DNA of 22,471 bases from JAAYZB01 sp937958685. GTDB taxonomy: Bacteria > Bacillota_I > Bacilli_A > Izemoplasmatales > Hujiaoplasmataceae. The notes beneath the pieces are model-generated. The model was given only the letters and a program-made list of their open reading frames with translations, made no database searches and was not told where the DNA came from. Positions within the stretch are counted from its first letter, which is position 1. Every line of letters starts with the position of its first letter. Below are positions 1 to 6,903 of this stretch, one piece after another. The stretch is from NCBI GenBank assembly GCA_036824265.1, contig DAITAL010000018.1, positions 1 to 22,471 of the forward strand. The letters run 5' to 3'. A program made the position numbers and the translations under genes.

Positions 1-11
1 GGGGAACCTGC

Positions 12-926
12 TTGGAAAAAGTGATCGAAGTCAAGGGACTGGTAAAAAACTACGGTGATGTGAAGGCGGTCAAGGGAATCGATTTTTATGTGGAGAAAGC
101 GAGACTGTTCGCCTTTCTTGGCCCCAACGGCGCCGGCAAGACAACCACCATCAACATTATCTGCACGCTACTCACGATGAACGAAGGAACGGTGATTGTC
201 AATGGCCACCGCGTCGGTGAGGACGATGACAGCATCCGCGACAACATTGGCATCGTCTTTCAGGACGGCATCCTCGACAAACTCCTGACCGTCAGGGAGA
301 ACCTGATGATGCGCGGCAGTTTCTACCACAAGAGCAAACCGGAACTGGAACAAGCGGTCGCCGAAGCCATGGCCGTAACGGACATCACCGAATTGGCGAA
401 CCGCCGTTATGGCACGCTCTCCGGCGGCCAGCGGCGACGCACCGACATCGCCAGAGCCCTGGTGCACCGGCCGAAGATCCTGTTTTTGGACGAACCCACG
501 ACCGGACTCGACCCCCAAACCCGAAAAAACGTCTGGAATACGATCAGGACACTGCAAAGGGATACCCAGATGACGGTCTTCCTGACGACCCATTATATGG
601 AAGAGGCCGATGAGGCCGATTATGTGATCATCATCGACGACGGTCTGATCGCCGCCAAGGGCACGCCGATGGAACTCAAGGACAGATATTCGGACGACAC
701 CCTCAGGATGAAGCCGAAGGATTTAGGCCGTGTTGAGGCTGTTTTGCAGAAGGAAAAGATCGAATATGTCGTCAAGAACGACCTGCTGGTCTGCAAATTG
801 GAGAGCACGCTCACCGCAGTCAGGATCCTGAATCTCCTCGACGGCGAACTGGTCTCCTTTCAAGTCCTGAACGGCACGATGGATGATGCCTTCATCGGCA
901 TCACCGGAAAGGAGATCAGGGGATGA
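12..926 (+). CDS. ABC-2 type exporter ATP-binding subunit (DrrA-like)
   Basis: This is the cytoplasmic ATPase of an ABC exporter, which powers the permease encoded next. Visible motifs are Walker A GPNGAGKT (37-44), Q-loop Q84, signature LSGGQ (136-140), Walker B ILFLDE (156-161) and the H-loop histidine H194. A C-terminal tail of about 80 residues follows, as in drug/antibiotic exporters of the DrrA/CcmA group. Length is 304 aa, normal for that group. The start is a TTG at 12 preceded by GGGG at 1-4; the window edge prevents checking further upstream, but the protein begins where family members begin. Its stop overlaps the permease start by four bases (ATGA), implying translational coupling. 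The substrate cannot be read from sequence; drug, lipid or peptide export are all possible. Confidence 0.93.
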   Translation: MEKVIEVKGLVKNYGDVKAVKGIDFYVEKARLFAFLGPNGAGKTTTINIICTLLTMNEGTVIVNGHRVGEDDDSIRDNIGIVFQDGILDKLLTVRENLMMRGSFYHKSKPELEQAVAEAMAVTDITELANRRYGTLSGGQRRRTDIARALVHRPKILFLDEPTTGLDPQTRKNVWNTIRTLQRDTQMTVFLTTHYMEEADEADYVIIIDDGLIAAKGTPMELKDRYSDDTLRMKPKDLGRVEAVLQKEKIEYVVKNDLLVCKLESTLTAVRILNLLDGELVSFQVLNGTMDDAFIGITGKEIRG

Positions 927-1780
927 TCGGCTATCTCATCAAACGCAATCTGCGGATCTTCTTTCGCGACCGGGCGGCCGTTTTCTTCTCCCTGCTCGGC
1001 GTCTTCATCATCATCGGACTGTATGTCCTCTTCCTCGGCGACATGATTCAGAACTACGTCCGCAATGTTCCCACGGTAGGTGATGCCAGCCGCTTTTTGA
1101 TGGACTCGTGGATCATGGCCGGCGTCATCGCCGCAGCCTCGATCACGACCTGCATGGGTGCCTTTGGCATCATGATCGATGATAATGTCAACCAGATCAT
1201 CAAGGACTTCAAGGTGGCGCCAATCAAGAACTGGCAATTGGTGCTCGGCTACATCGTCAGCTCAATCCTGATCGGTCTGGGAATGAGTTTGATCACATTG
1301 GCGCTCGCCGAGATCTATATCGTTGCTTTTGGCGGAACCTTCCTTCCCTTTCCGGTGTTCCTCAAAACCCTGGGTTTGATCATCTTGTCGGTCAGCGCTT
1401 CGAGCGCGCTGGTCTTCTTTGTTGTCTCGCTGATCAAAAGCCAGAACGCCTTTGGTACCGCTTCGACGATCCTTGGCACCCTGATCGGCTTTCTCACCGG
1501 CATCTACATCCCCATCGGCCAGCTTCCGACCGCGGTCCAGACGATCATCAAGATCTTCCCGGTCTCGCATGCGGCCGTGCTGATCAGACAGACGATGATG
1601 AATGAGGCCGTCGAGTTGCGATATCTTCCGGAAGAAGTGCTTACCGGGCTTGGCATCAATTTCCAGGTTGGCGGCGAGTTCATGCCGGTTTGGGCGCATC
1701 TGCTGGTGCTGGTCGCCTCATTGCTGTTGTTCTACGGACTTGCGATCCTCGTCGTCTCCCGCAAGAAGGGCAAAGTATGA
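923..1780 (+). CDS. ABC-2 type transporter permease
   Basis: This is the membrane subunit partnering the preceding ATPase. It has 285 aa and about six hydrophobic segments (roughly 19-39, 62-84, 107-136, 149-171, 179-199 and 257-279). The N-terminus RNLRIFFRDR lies just before the first helix, which is the usual ABC-2 permease layout. The ATG at 923 overlaps the ATPase stop (ATGA), and the gene's own stop overlaps the rlmN start in the same way, so the three genes look like one translationally coupled unit. The family covers drug, polysaccharide and lipid exporters; the substrate here is unknown. Confidence 0.92.
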   Translation: MIGYLIKRNLRIFFRDRAAVFFSLLGVFIIIGLYVLFLGDMIQNYVRNVPTVGDASRFLMDSWIMAGVIAAASITTCMGAFGIMIDDNVNQIIKDFKVAPIKNWQLVLGYIVSSILIGLGMSLITLALAEIYIVAFGGTFLPFPVFLKTLGLIILSVSASSALVFFVVSLIKSQNAFGTASTILGTLIGFLTGIYIPIGQLPTAVQTIIKIFPVSHAAVLIRQTMMNEAVELRYLPEEVLTGLGINFQVGGEFMPVWAHLLVLVASLLLFYGLAILVVSRKKGKV

Positions 1781-2820
1781 ACACCAATCCCGAAACCAGA
1801 CTCAGCTTTTATGATCTTACCCTCAAGGATTTGGCAACCTATCTCGTGGACAACGGTTTCAAGAACTACAATGCCAGCCAGTTGTACGACTGGGTCTATC
1901 AGAAGCAGATCACCGACGTTGCGCAGATGTCCAACCTCGCCAAACCATTGCGCCAGTACTTGGAAGGCAAATTCAGTTTTATGGTCCCGGAGATCGTCGA
2001 GGAACACCATTCCCACGACGGCACGGGAAAATTCCTGCTTAGACTGCATGATGGCCATCTGATTGAGACGGTCTTGATGCTCCACGACTACGGCAACAGC
2101 CTGTGCGTGACCAGCCAGGTCGGCTGCAACATGGGCTGCGCCTTTTGCGCCTCCGGACTCAAAAAGCGCAAACGGAACCTGACGCCCGGAGAACTTGTCG
2201 GCCAGATCATCGCTGTCTCACGCAAGGAGGAGCTGCGCATCTCCCATGTCGTCGTCATGGGGACCGGGGAACCCTTCGACAACTACGACAATGTCATCGC
2301 CTTCATCAGCATCATCAACGAGAACAAGGGGTTGGCGATCGGACAGCGGCACATCACCGTCTCGACCTGCGGGCTGGTGCCGGAAATCTACCGCTATGCC
2401 CAAGAACCGATCAGAAGCAATCTGGCGATCAGCCTCCACGCGGCCAACGACAAGCTCCGTTCCCAGCTCATGCCGATCAACCGCAAATATCCGCTCCGCG
2501 AGATCATCAAGGCCTGCGAGACGTATTTTGCGGCCACATCCCGCCGTGTCACCTACGAGTACATCCTCCTTGACGGCATCAACGACACCAACGAGCACGC
2601 CTATGAACTGGCCAACCTGCTCAAAGGGCAAAACTGCTATGTCAACCTGATTCCCTACAATATCGTCAGTGAGCTCGCCTTTGCGGCGACAGCCATGGAC
2701 AAGGCGATGCGTTTCGCCGACATCCTGATGAAGCAAAGAATCAACGTCACGCTGCGCAAGGAACAAGGAGCGGACATCGCCGCCGCCTGCGGGCAGCTCC
2801 GGCTCAAAAATCCGCATTGA
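1777..2820 (+). CDS. rlmN: 23S rRNA (adenine2503-C2)-methyltransferase RlmN
   Basis: This radical-SAM enzyme methylates C2 of A2503 in 23S rRNA, and family members also modify A37 of some tRNAs. In 347 aa the radical-SAM cysteines C117, C121 and C124 (CNMGCAFC) are present. So are the two extra cysteines of the RlmN mechanism, C110 (SLCVTSQ) and C338 (AACGQL). The start is the ATG at 1777, seven bases after AGAAGGG (1764-1770) and overlapping the permease stop; in-frame codons further upstream lie inside the permease. The related Cfr resistance enzyme (C8 methylation) is less likely, because the flanking motifs read as housekeeping RlmN. In Bacillus, rlmN also sits upstream of the rsgA-rpe-thiN block. 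Confidence 0.96.
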   Translation: MNTNPETRLSFYDLTLKDLATYLVDNGFKNYNASQLYDWVYQKQITDVAQMSNLAKPLRQYLEGKFSFMVPEIVEEHHSHDGTGKFLLRLHDGHLIETVLMLHDYGNSLCVTSQVGCNMGCAFCASGLKKRKRNLTPGELVGQIIAVSRKEELRISHVVVMGTGEPFDNYDNVIAFISIINENKGLAIGQRHITVSTCGLVPEIYRYAQEPIRSNLAISLHAANDKLRSQLMPINRKYPLREIIKACETYFAATSRRVTYEYILLDGINDTNEHAYELANLLKGQNCYVNLIPYNIVSELAFAATAMDKAMRFADILMKQRINVTLRKEQGADIAAACGQLRLKNPH

Positions 2821-2836
2821 AACCACTCGCATCCGT

Positions 2837-2865
2837 TTGACTTGCACGGGTAAAAATGATACACT
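2837..2865 (+). promoter_or_regulatory. Promoter for the phosphofructokinase gene
   Basis: A TTGACT -35 (2837-2842) is separated by 17 bases from a TACACT -10 (2860-2865). TG at 2857-2858 also makes it an extended -10. It begins just after the rlmN stop, in the 81-base gap before the next gene. Confidence 0.8.
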
Positions 2866-2901
2866 ATATAAAAAGTTCCCATACTGAAAGTTGGTCAATC
2901 C

Positions 2902-4044
2902 ATGGGTAAGAAAATCGAAAAAATCGCCCTGCTTACGGGTGGCGGCGATTGCAGCGGCCTGAACGCGGTCATCCGGGCTGTCGTCAGGACGGCAATCCTG
3001 AAATACAAATACGAAGTCATCGGCTTTGTCGGCGGCTATCATGGACTCTACATTGACGACTACATCCCGATGACGCTGAAGACCGTCTCGGGGATCTTCC
3101 ATCAGGGCGGAACGGTTTTGAAGATGTCGAGCCGCGACAATCTTTTTCATTATCCGATCTTGGATGATGATGGCAATGTCGAATATCACGATGTATCCAA
3201 TATCGCCATCGAAAATCTGAAGAAACACCAGATCGATGCGCTGGTGATCATCGGCGGCGATGGCACGCTTACCAGCGCCCGTGACTTCGCCCGCAAGGGC
3301 ATCCAGGTCGTCGGCATTCCCAAAACGATCGACAACGACGTGCCGGCCACGGAGATCACCTTCGGCTATCGGACCGCACTCGACCACATCATGCTTTCCC
3401 TCGACGCCCTGCACACCACCGCCTATTCCCACGACCGGGTGATGATCCTCGAAGTCATGGGTCGGCATGCCGGCTGGCTCGCCCTCGAGGGCGGCATCGC
3501 CGGCTCGGCCGATGTCATCCTGATCCCGGAGATACCTTATGACATCAACATCGTCGCCAGACGGATCATCGAACGCTACAACCGCGGCAGCCACTTCGCA
3601 ATCATCTGCGTTTCCGAGGGGGCGGTGCCCACAACCGGCGAATTGACGGTCAAGAAGTTCGTCAAGGGCAGCCAGGGGGAAATCAAGCTCGGAGGGATCG
3701 GCGAGCATATCGCCAGACAACTTGAACAACTGGTCCAACCGATCACCGGTCAGGAGATCAGATCCACGAATCTCGGCTACATCCAGCGCGGCGGCGTCAC
3801 GAACACGTTCGACCGGGTGCTCGGCACCAAATACGGCTCCTTCGCCGTGGACATGATTGCCAGCGAACAATTCGGCCGGATGGTGACGATCCAGAACGCC
3901 AAAATGTCCTCGGTGAAGATCGAAGACGTCGTCGGCGGCGGTTTGACCGGCGAAACCAGCAAAGGCGGTGCCCGCAGGGTCAACCCGCAAGGGGATCTTG
4001 TCAACGCAGCCAGGGACATCGGCATCTCCTTCGGCGATGACTAG
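2902..4044 (+). CDS. 6-phosphofructokinase (mixed-substrate/group III type)
   Basis: This cytoplasmic glycolytic enzyme phosphorylates fructose 6-phosphate. At 380 aa it is longer than the roughly 320-aa classical bacterial PfkA. Visible motifs are GGGDCSGLN (13-21), the phosphate-donor loop GGDGT (118-122), the catalytic loop PKTIDND (140-146, base D144), MGRHAGW (186-192) and GYIQRGG (292-298). G121 after GGD is typical of ATP users, since PPi enzymes have D there. K141 in PKTIDND is shared with PPi-dependent and long mixed-substrate enzymes, so the donor is probably ATP but not certain. The ATG at 2902 has only a weak upstream Shine-Dalgarno. Rubrerythrin follows after 34 bases, probably on the same transcript. 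Confidence 0.94.
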   Translation: MGKKIEKIALLTGGGDCSGLNAVIRAVVRTAILKYKYEVIGFVGGYHGLYIDDYIPMTLKTVSGIFHQGGTVLKMSSRDNLFHYPILDDDGNVEYHDVSNIAIENLKKHQIDALVIIGGDGTLTSARDFARKGIQVVGIPKTIDNDVPATEITFGYRTALDHIMLSLDALHTTAYSHDRVMILEVMGRHAGWLALEGGIAGSADVILIPEIPYDINIVARRIIERYNRGSHFAIICVSEGAVPTTGELTVKKFVKGSQGEIKLGGIGEHIARQLEQLVQPITGQEIRSTNLGYIQRGGVTNTFDRVLGTKYGSFAVDMIASEQFGRMVTIQNAKMSSVKIEDVVGGGLTGETSKGGARRVNPQGDLVNAARDIGISFGDD

Positions 4045-4078
4045 AGAACAAACGAATAACAATATAGGAGGTCTCATT

Positions 4079-4621
4079 ATGCAACTTAAGGGCTCGAAGA
4101 CGGAGAAAAACCTGCTGGAGGCATTTGCCGGAGAATCGATGGCACGGAACAAATACACATTCTATGCCTCGGTGGCCAAAAAGGAAGGGTACGTGCAAAT
4201 CGCCGATTTCTTCCTGGAAACCGCTGCCAACGAGAAAGAACACGCGGAAGTCTGGTTCAAGCTGCTGCACGACGGCGAGGTCCCGACGACGGAAGTAAAC
4301 CTTCAAGACGGCGCCAATGGCGAACACTACGAGTGGACCGACATGTACAAGCGGTTCGCGGAAGAGGCGCGGGCTGAGGGCTTTGCGAAGATCGCCTTTC
4401 TCTTTGACGGCGTGGCCGCCATCGAGAAGGAGCACGAAAATCGCTATCTCGCCCTGCTGTCCAGCATCAAGGACCAGAAGGTGTTCGAGGCGGATACGGA
4501 AACGGAAGTCTGGTTCTGTTCCAATTGCGGTCATCTCCATATCGGGAAAAAGGCACCCAAGGTCTGTCCGGTATGCGATCATCCGCAAGCCTATTTCCGC
4601 AGGCATGTCAGAAACTACTGA
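4079..4621 (+). CDS. Rubrerythrin
   Basis: Rubrerythrin is a non-haem di-iron peroxidase that reduces hydrogen peroxide, mostly in anaerobes and microaerophiles. The 180-aa protein has a ferritin-like four-helix domain with E19 and two ExxH motifs (E52-H55 and E116-H119). A C-terminal rubredoxin-like domain has the iron cysteines C147, C150, C163 and C166. The start is the ATG at 4079, preceded by a near-perfect TAGGAGGT (4065-4072). It lies 34 bases after the phosphofructokinase stop with no visible promoter between, so it likely shares that transcript. A strong terminator follows directly. Confidence 0.96.
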   Translation: MQLKGSKTEKNLLEAFAGESMARNKYTFYASVAKKEGYVQIADFFLETAANEKEHAEVWFKLLHDGEVPTTEVNLQDGANGEHYEWTDMYKRFAEEARAEGFAKIAFLFDGVAAIEKEHENRYLALLSSIKDQKVFEADTETEVWFCSNCGHLHIGKKAPKVCPVCDHPQAYFRRHVRNY

Positions 4622-4624
4622 ATG

Positions 4625-4649
4625 AGAAGGCGTAAGTCTTCTTTTTTTT
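4625..4649 (+). terminator. Rho-independent terminator after rubrerythrin
   Basis: A seven-pair stem (4625-4631 with 4636-4642, one G-U pair) is capped by a GTAA tetraloop (4632-4635) and followed by seven T (4643-4649). It begins four bases after the rubrerythrin stop. Confidence 0.85.
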
Positions 4650-4659
4650 GGCTTTTTCC

Positions 4660-4667
4660 TGTATAAT
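4660..4667 (+). promoter_or_regulatory. Promoter -10 for rsgA
   Basis: A consensus TATAAT lies at 4662-4667, 34 bases before the TTG start of rsgA. No good -35 is visible; the expected position (about 4639-4644) falls in the preceding terminator's right arm and T tract. Confidence 0.6.
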
Positions 4668-4695
4668 GTTAGATAAGACTTGGGGAGGTCAAAGA

Positions 4696-5580
4696 TTGAA
4701 AGAAGGGCGCATCATCAAACTTGTCGGCGGGCTTTACACGGTCGTGGATGCCACGATGAACCGCTATCAGCTCAAACCGCTGGGAATTTTCCGCTATCAG
4801 AACGAAAAGCCCAAAGTCGGCGATTTTGTGAAATTCACCGACGAGTCGATCGTGGAGCTTTTGCCACGGGAGAACGATCTCGCAAGACCGGCTGTGGCCA
4901 ACGTCGACCAGGCCTTGCTCGTCCAGTCCGCCAAGGAACCGGATTTCAGTTTCACCTTGGTCGATCGTTTTTTGGTCACGATCGAGCACAGCGGGATCAA
5001 ACCGGTCTTGATCGTCACCAAAACCGACCTCCTGACAGAGGCTGAAGCGGCAGCCTTGACAGCCAAATTGGCTTATTATGCCACTTTTTATGAAATTATC
5101 CGCTTCTCGGCCGTCTCTTTGACCAACCTTGACCTCATCGTCAAGATCACTTCTGACAAGGTCAATGTGCTGGCCGGTCAGACTGGTGCTGGCAAAAGCA
5201 GTCTGCTCAATACGCTCGACCCCACGCTTGAACTCGCCACCGACACCATCTCCAAAGCCTTGGGACGCGGACGGCATACAACCCGGCACGTCGAATTGAT
5301 TCGCTTTCATCATGGCTGGATCGCCGACACCCCGGGATTTTCCAAACTCGATTTTGCCGGTATCGACGCCGAAACCTTGAAGGACATGTATCCCGATTTC
5401 GTCCAGCTCGCTCCATCATGCCGGTTCAACGGTTGTTCCCATCTGCGCGAACCCGGATGCGCCATCAGGCAGGAAGTTGCCAGGGGACGCCTTCCCGAGG
5501 AGCGCTACCAGAATTACGTGAATTTTCACGAGGAAATCCGTAGCAGAAAGCCAAAATATGAAAGGGAGGGTTACCGATGA
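4696..5580 (+). CDS. rsgA: Small ribosomal subunit biogenesis GTPase RsgA
   Basis: RsgA is a circularly permuted GTPase that checks late 30S subunit maturation. The 294-aa protein has an N-terminal OB fold. The permuted G motifs follow: G4 TKTD (108-111), G1 GQTGAGKS (161-168), the switch region GRGRHTTRH (190-198) and G3 DTPG (211-214). A C-terminal zinc-binding set follows (C242, C247, H249, C255). A TTG start at 4696 is chosen because GGGGAGG sits just upstream (4682-4688). It also gives the usual N-terminus and length. Earlier in-frame codons fall before the -10 box. The stop overlaps rpe by four bases. The rsgA-rpe-thiN order is the Firmicute standard. Confidence 0.95.
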   Translation: MKEGRIIKLVGGLYTVVDATMNRYQLKPLGIFRYQNEKPKVGDFVKFTDESIVELLPRENDLARPAVANVDQALLVQSAKEPDFSFTLVDRFLVTIEHSGIKPVLIVTKTDLLTEAEAAALTAKLAYYATFYEIIRFSAVSLTNLDLIVKITSDKVNVLAGQTGAGKSSLLNTLDPTLELATDTISKALGRGRHTTRHVELIRFHHGWIADTPGFSKLDFAGIDAETLKDMYPDFVQLAPSCRFNGCSHLREPGCAIRQEVARGRLPEERYQNYVNFHEEIRSRKPKYEREGYR

Positions 5581-6218
5581 TCGTCGCCCCTTCATTCTTG
5601 ACCGCCGATTTCACCAGGATCGAAGCCGAGATCAAGTCGATCGCCAGCGCCAAATGGCTGCATTTCGATGTCATGGATGGCCTCTTCGTTCCCAACAGGA
5701 CCTACGATGAGACGATGCTAAGACAACTCAGAAGTCAGAGCGACCAGTTCTTCGACTGTCATCTGATGATTGTCGAGCCCTATAGACAGGCCCGAGCCTA
5801 TATCGAAGCCGGAGCCGATCTCGTCACTTTCCATTACGAGGCCGCCCAAGGCCTGATCGACGAAACGATCAGCTTGATCATCAACGCCGGCTGCAAGGTC
5901 GGCATCTCGATCAAGCCAAACACCGACCCGATGGTGCTTGCTCCCTATCTTGCCCGGCTCGATCTGGTTCTGATCATGAGCGTCGAACCCGGAAAGGGCG
6001 GGCAGCGGTTCCGGGAGGAGGCGCTCGCCAAGATCCGCTATCTCGCCGACCATAAGCGCAATCACGGAAACAAATACCTGATCGAGGTCGACGGCGGCAT
6101 CAATGCCGACACTGTCCAACCGGTGAAGGAGGCTGGCGCCGATGTGATTGTCGTCGGATCATACCTGTTCAACCAGACGGACCGTGCCCGGGCGATTGAG
6201 GCGATGGAGAATGTCTAG
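5577..6218 (+). CDS. rpe: Ribulose-phosphate 3-epimerase
   Basis: This pentose-phosphate pathway enzyme interconverts ribulose 5-phosphate and xylulose 5-phosphate. The 213-aa TIM barrel shows metal/catalytic residues H29 and D31 (LHFDVMDG, 28-35), H62 (DCHLM) and D172 (EVDGGIN). The family signature LIMSVEPGKGGQRF is at 132-145. FVPNRTYD (38-45) departs from the common FVPN-x-T-x-G form, but the catalytic set is complete. The ATG at 5577 overlaps the rsgA stop (ATGA), and the end overlaps the next gene by eight bases, so translation is probably coupled. Confidence 0.95.
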   Translation: MIVAPSFLTADFTRIEAEIKSIASAKWLHFDVMDGLFVPNRTYDETMLRQLRSQSDQFFDCHLMIVEPYRQARAYIEAGADLVTFHYEAAQGLIDETISLIINAGCKVGISIKPNTDPMVLAPYLARLDLVLIMSVEPGKGGQRFREEALAKIRYLADHKRNHGNKYLIEVDGGINADTVQPVKEAGADVIVVGSYLFNQTDRARAIEAMENV

Positions 6219-6831
6219 GAAAATCAAAATCTTCTCCGGGCCGAACACTTACGACTTCAAGCGCCTATATTTCGAGGAGGCCGACGAATTTATCGTCGGT
6301 GTCGACTCGGGATTGGAGTATCTGCTGGCAAACGACGTTGCGATCGACCTGGCAATCGGCGATTTCGACTCCCTGAGGCCGGAGTTGTTGCCGGCGGTGA
6401 TGAAGCGAAGCCAACAGGTCATCACGCTTGAGAAACGGAAATCGATGACCGATCTCGCGTTTGCCGTCGATTACCTCTACAACAACATGGACTATGACCA
6501 TCTGGAGATCTACGGCGGCATCGGCGGCCGCATCGACCACCTGTTCGCCAATGTCAATCTGCTAAAACGCTACGATCTGGCTTTTCGCGATGACAATCAC
6601 CATATCTATGCTCTTGCCAAAGGCAAGCACCGGATCGACAATTTTCACCAGTATATTTCCTTCTTCGCCCTGGAAGACTGTTACAATCTCTCACTCATGG
6701 GTTTCCAATACGAATTGAACAACTACCTTCTCTCCACCAGCGATTCGCTATGCGTCTCCAACGCCGGCAGCGGCGTCGTGAATTTCTCCAAAGGACGGTT
6801 GCTGGTAATCGAAAGTGAAGACAAACTTTAA
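6211..6831 (+). CDS. thiN: Thiamine pyrophosphokinase
   Basis: This enzyme transfers pyrophosphate from ATP to thiamine, making the cofactor TPP. In 206 aa it shows VDSG (31-34), GDFDS (50-54), KSMTDL (77-82), GGIGGRIDH (102-110) and a C-terminal SNA (183-185), the expected family motifs. The start at 6211 overlaps the end of rpe by eight bases, with GAGG at 6198-6201 as a possible ribosome binding site. Longer in-frame starts lie inside rpe. No TPP riboswitch is visible. It is the last gene of the rsgA operon. Confidence 0.92.
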   Translation: MSRKIKIFSGPNTYDFKRLYFEEADEFIVGVDSGLEYLLANDVAIDLAIGDFDSLRPELLPAVMKRSQQVITLEKRKSMTDLAFAVDYLYNNMDYDHLEIYGGIGGRIDHLFANVNLLKRYDLAFRDDNHHIYALAKGKHRIDNFHQYISFFALEDCYNLSLMGFQYELNNYLLSTSDSLCVSNAGSGVVNFSKGRLLVIESEDKL

Positions 6832-6842
6832 AAATAACACAT

Positions 6843-6869
6843 ATTATCGACACAATTTTGTGCGATAAT
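6843..6869 (+). promoter_or_regulatory. Inverted repeat overlapping an extended -10 promoter upstream of the HtrA pair
   Basis: A near-perfect inverted repeat has outer arms ATTATCG (6843-6849) and CGATAAT (6863-6869). The inner arms are CACAA (6851-6855) and TTGTG (6858-6862), with one unpaired A at 6850 and TT in the centre. The right arm contains an extended -10, TG at 6861-6862 and GATAAT at 6864-6869. There is no T tract after it, so it reads better as an operator than as a terminator for thiN. Confidence 0.5.
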
Positions 6870-6903
6870 CATCCCATAAGGCTTTGATGCAGGAGTTGGT
6901 ACC

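Noticed and set aside
2218..4158. 646-residue open frame on the minus strand across rlmN, pfk and the rubrerythrin start
   Set aside because: It lies antisense to two strongly recognised genes, has no family resemblance and arises from the GC-rich codon pattern of the plus-strand genes.
5577..6831. TPP riboswitch for thiN
   Set aside because: thiN starts inside rpe and the coding sequence upstream shows no thi-box pattern.
6832..6903. thiN terminator in the gap before the HtrA pair
   Set aside because: The only hairpin (6843-6869) lacks a T tract and overlaps a promoter, so it was listed as a regulatory site instead.
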